A stretch of 7,728 nucleotides of DNA. Origin: Propionibacteriaceae bacterium (GTDB taxonomy: Bacteria > Actinomycetota > Actinomycetes > Propionibacteriales > Propionibacteriaceae). This document shows positions 6,190-7,728 of the stretch, one piece after another. Location of the stretch: positions 1 through 7,728 of the forward strand of contig JAGQUI010000122.1 in assembly GCA_020438595.1 (NCBI GenBank), in the 5' to 3' direction. The position numbers and the translations under genes are program-made. How positions within the stretch are numbered: the stretch's first letter is position 1; each line of letters begins with the position of its first letter. The notes below the pieces were generated by a model. It was not told where the DNA came from and did not search any database. It saw only the letters and a program-made list of their open reading frames with translations.

Positions 6190-6215
6190 CCTGAAAGTCA
6201 CCCGTAGGGGGTCTG

Positions 6216-6242
6216 TTGTGCGCTAACCCGTCGGCCTAGATT
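6216..6242 (+). promoter_or_regulatory. Possible promoter for a spacer transcript
   Basis: TAGATT (6237-6242) is a good TANNNT -10 box. TTGTGC (6216-6221) is a partial -35 match, but with a short 15-base spacer; no better -35 is seen at 17. Transcription would begin near 6249 and run towards two strong hairpins. There is no protein gene downstream on this strand, so if the promoter is real it makes a non-coding RNA. Confidence 0.3.
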
Positions 6243-6248
6243 CGAGGT

Positions 6249-6428
6249 GGCCTCTCCTGGGCACTACCGCTTCACTCGCCCCGGAGCACGACTCGAGCCG
6301 ACACGTTTGGAGGGGGCAGCCGGCCTGACTCGTGGTTGCTGGTGGGCGTCCGTGGACGGCTAGCGCCACGGCGCCCCCAGCACGGCCAAGGCGGACGCAG
6401 GTTCTTCGCAGGGTGATCCCGAGGAACC
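6249..6428 (+). ncRNA. Candidate structured RNA in the spacer between convergent genes
   Basis: No credible protein is encoded here. Stem A pairs TGCTGG/GGGCG/CCGTGG (6337-6355, with single bulged T at 6343 and 6349) to CCACGG/CGCCC/CCAGCA (6366-6382), giving 17 base pairs around the loop ACGGCTAGCG. That loop contains the self-complementary hexamer GCTAGC (6359-6364). Stem B pairs GGTTCTTCG (6400-6408) with CGAGGAACC (6420-6428), nine pairs including one U-G wobble. On the minus strand the same position becomes a C-A mismatch, so stem B favours plus-strand RNA. GCGTCCG (6346-6352) could alternatively pair with CGGACGC (6392-6398), suggesting a switchable fold. I do not recognise it as 6S, 6C, tmRNA, RNase P, SRP RNA or a known riboswitch. 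The alternative is that these stems are 3' ends of the flanking genes. The 5' end is a guess. Confidence 0.35.
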
Positions 6429-6432
6429 GTCC

Positions 6433-6627
6433 TCAGACCAGTTTCAGCGCCAGTCGCGGGCACCCGGCGACCGCACGCCTGGCGGCGCCCACGAGTTCCG
6501 GGGGAACGTCACCGGCGACGATGGGGAATCCCCACTCGTCCAGCGAGATGAGTTCGGGAAGCAGTTCATGGCACAGTCCCCGCCCCTGGCAGGAAGGCCA
6601 GTCAACCCGCAGCCGCGAGGGTGTCAT
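6433..6627 (-). CDS. Small three-cysteine ferredoxin ([3Fe-4S]-type, P450-ferredoxin-like)
   Basis: A 64-residue single-cluster ferredoxin, a cytoplasmic one-electron carrier. The cluster motif is DWPSCQGRGLCHELLP (9-24) with Cys13 and Cys19, and the third ligand is Cys56 in AVAGCPRLALKL. The position where a [4Fe-4S] ferredoxin has its central cysteine is Arg16 or Gly17, as in actinobacterial [3Fe-4S] ferredoxins that serve cytochromes P450. The central sequence SLDEWGFPIV (29-38) matches the usual strand between the Cys blocks. I chose the ATG at 6627 because AGGAG lies 7 nt upstream; a GTG at 6633 would leave only 1 nt. The start lies inside the end of the NuoF-like gene (26-nt overlap), implying co-translation and a shared electron path. 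No P450 is visible in the window. Confidence 0.9.
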   Translation of the reverse strand: MTPSRLRVDWPSCQGRGLCHELLPELISLDEWGFPIVAGDVPPELVGAARRAVAGCPRLALKLV

Positions 6628-7728
6628 ACCCACACTCCTGTCGTTGGTGGAGGCGCAGTTCGTCGCCGAACCAGCGCAGCAGGGATGTGACCAGGCGCGC
6701 CGTCCCGTCGGGGTGGGCGCACGCGCCGCGACCGGACACCAGCCCGCAGAGTTCCTCGATCCGGTCGGTGGAGCCGATGCCCCGGCGGGCGTAGTCGACC
6801 GCGAGCGCCAGCGACGGCAGCCCGAACCGGCAGGGTCCGCAACGGCCCGCCGACTGGTCGGCCAGGTAGGAGACGATGCCGGCCGTCCGGTCGACCGGGC
6901 AGGTGCCGGCCGGGAGCGGCATCACCACGCCTGCGCCGAGCCTCGCGTCCAGTTCGGCCAGGTCCTCGGCGTCGACCCGGCGGTCCGCGAGGGCGCCGGC
7001 CGGCACCCACACCCCGTGGTAGCCACCGAGCAGGACCGGGCGGCTCAGCTCGTCCGCGGTCAGGACGGTGTGCCACGGCGCCCCGAGTTCGACCTCCACG
7101 ACCGTGGACGCGCCGTCGCCGTCGTCGCGGGTGATCAGCATGGTGGCCGGATCGGGTCCGTGGGACCAGATGCTGCACAGTTGCGCGTAGGTCTCGGCGT
7201 TGGAGAGCAGCGTGGGCCGTCCGCGGAACCCCGAGACGGCCTCCGGCGCCCAGGCGGTGACCGGAAGGTTGGCCCGGCCCGACATCAGTTCGATCACGGC
7301 GCGCGCCTGGCCGCTGACGAACCCGTCCCCGGCGACGTGGGTGCGCCACTGCAGCCCGCCGCTGCCGTGGCGCTCGTCGATGGCCGCCTGGATGCGCTGG
7401 CCCACGTGCGGCCGGTCGCCGGGCAGCACCAGGTGGACCTGCCGGGTGCCGAGGGCCCGGGCGGCGAGCGCCGCGCCGTCGAGGATGAGGTGGGGGCGCA
7501 GCGTCGCCAGCGCCTCGTCCTTGTGGCTGGCGGGTTCGCCCTCGCTGAGGTTGACCACGACCACAGCGCCGCGTCGCGCGGCGGTGCGCAGCTTGGTGGC
7601 GAACGGGAAGCCCGCGCCGCCCCGTCCCCGCAGGTCGGCGGCCTCCGCGGCCGCGGCCAGGCGCTCGAGCGGCACGTCGGCGGGCGCAAGGTGGCGGAGC
7701 CGGTGTGGGTGCAGGCCCGGGCCGTCGT
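6602..7728 (-). CDS. NuoF-like NADH dehydrogenase (51-kDa subunit-like) flavoprotein, 5' end beyond the window
   Basis: The visible 374 codons encode a protein of the NADH-quinone oxidoreductase subunit F type, which takes hydride from NAD(P)H onto FMN and passes electrons to an iron-sulfur cluster. Counting from the valine codon at 7675: flavin-site LRGRGGAGFP (15-24), SEGEPASHKDE (44-54), an SLBB-like start VVEVELGAPWHTVL (192-205), and the iron-sulfur region DQSAGRCGPCRFGLPS (273-288) with Cys279 and Cys282, then GRGACAHPDG (315-324) with Cys319. The frame stays open to the right edge and its upstream codons add plausible N-terminal sequence. The GTG at 7675 has no ribosome binding site, so the gene is incomplete here. 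In NuoF the cluster motif is SCGxCxPCR; the first cysteine is alanine here. It is not part of a nuo operon, and the 3' end overlaps the ferredoxin, its likely redox partner. Confidence 0.88.
   Translation of the reverse strand, partial: DGPGLHPHRLRHLAPADVPLERLAAAAEAADLRGRGGAGFPFATKLRTAARRGAVVVVNLSEGEPASHKDEALATLRPHLILDGAALAARALGTRQVHLVLPGDRPHVGQRIQAAIDERHGSGGLQWRTHVAGDGFVSGQARAVIELMSGRANLPVTAWAPEAVSGFRGRPTLLSNAETYAQLCSIWSHGPDPATMLITRDDGDGASTVVEVELGAPWHTVLTADELSRPVLLGGYHGVWVPAGALADRRVDAEDLAELDARLGAGVVMPLPAGTCPVDRTAGIVSYLADQSAGRCGPCRFGLPSLALAVDYARRGIGSTDRIEELCGLVSGRGACAHPDGTARLVTSLLRWFGDELRLHQRQECGYDTLAAAG

Noticed and set aside
4744..6201. A 485-codon minus-strand open frame over the DUF151 and hydrolase genes
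   Set aside because: Low-complexity Arg/His/Gly-rich translation antisense to two well-supported genes, with no motifs.
6190..6210. Small hairpin ACCC-GTAGG-GGGT after the hydrolase stop as a terminator
   Set aside because: Only four base pairs, with no T-tract; too weak to list as a terminator.
6272..6463. Small minus-strand ORF (63 codons) in the spacer
   Set aside because: No ribosome binding site, Arg/Pro/Ser-rich, runs into the ferredoxin gene in another frame, and coincides with the hairpins.
7290..7675. GTG at 7675 as the true start of the NuoF-like gene
   Set aside because: No ribosome binding site precedes it, the frame is open to the window edge, and family members have more N-terminal sequence before the flavin motif.
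1..7728. tRNA, rRNA, CRISPR, insertion sequence or phage attachment site
   Set aside because: No cloverleaf, spaced direct repeats, transposase motifs or terminal inverted repeats were found on either strand by reading.

Overview
This window reads as a chromosomal segment from a high-GC actinobacterium. The support is the very strong G/C preference at third codon positions, the actinobacterial order (nadD)-rsfS-histidine phosphatase, a DUF151 nuclease of mycobacterial type and length, and GTG starts fused to upstream stops. A Pseudonocardiales-like host is a reasonable guess but is inference only. There are eight well-supported protein genes (one cut by the right edge), a probable nadD tail at the left edge, and no tRNA, rRNA, CRISPR array or insertion sequence that I can see.

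Region 1 (1-1608, plus strand) is a tightly coupled operon. A few codons that look like the C-terminus of NadD are followed by rsfS (ribosome silencing factor), a histidine (phosphoglycerate-mutase-like) phosphatase and a DJ-1/PfpI-family protein. All three junctions are 4-base stop/start overlaps (GTGA, ATGA, GTGA), so the chain is probably translationally coupled. It ends 1 nt from a converging gene, with both stop codons inside one 15-bp perfect palindrome.

Region 2 (1610-4808, mostly minus strand) holds a two-gene export operon: a DUF1800 protein with a twin-arginine signal, then a DUF1501 protein with a twin-arginine segment placed unusually far (about 79 residues) from its N-terminus. 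The pair has its own promoter (TTAACA, 17 bp, TAGGGT), with a 22-bp imperfect dyad just upstream of it. The two families commonly travel together and have no settled biochemical function.

Region 3 (4863-6189, plus strand) carries a DUF151 bifunctional-nuclease-family gene with a likely -10 element. A perfect 9-bp inverted repeat follows it, and then a dienelactone-hydrolase-family gene.

Region 4 (6190-7728) begins with a 243-base spacer that codes for nothing credible but contains a -10-like box followed by two strong hairpins. One has a 17-bp stem with a self-complementary loop. The other pairs better as plus-strand RNA than as minus-strand RNA, so I propose an unannotated structured RNA here. 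Entering from the right on the minus strand are a NuoF-like (NADH dehydrogenase 51-kDa-like) flavoprotein, 5' end outside the window, and an overlapping small three-cysteine ferredoxin. Together they look like a small NAD(P)H/flavin/iron-sulfur electron-transfer module; its final acceptor is not visible.
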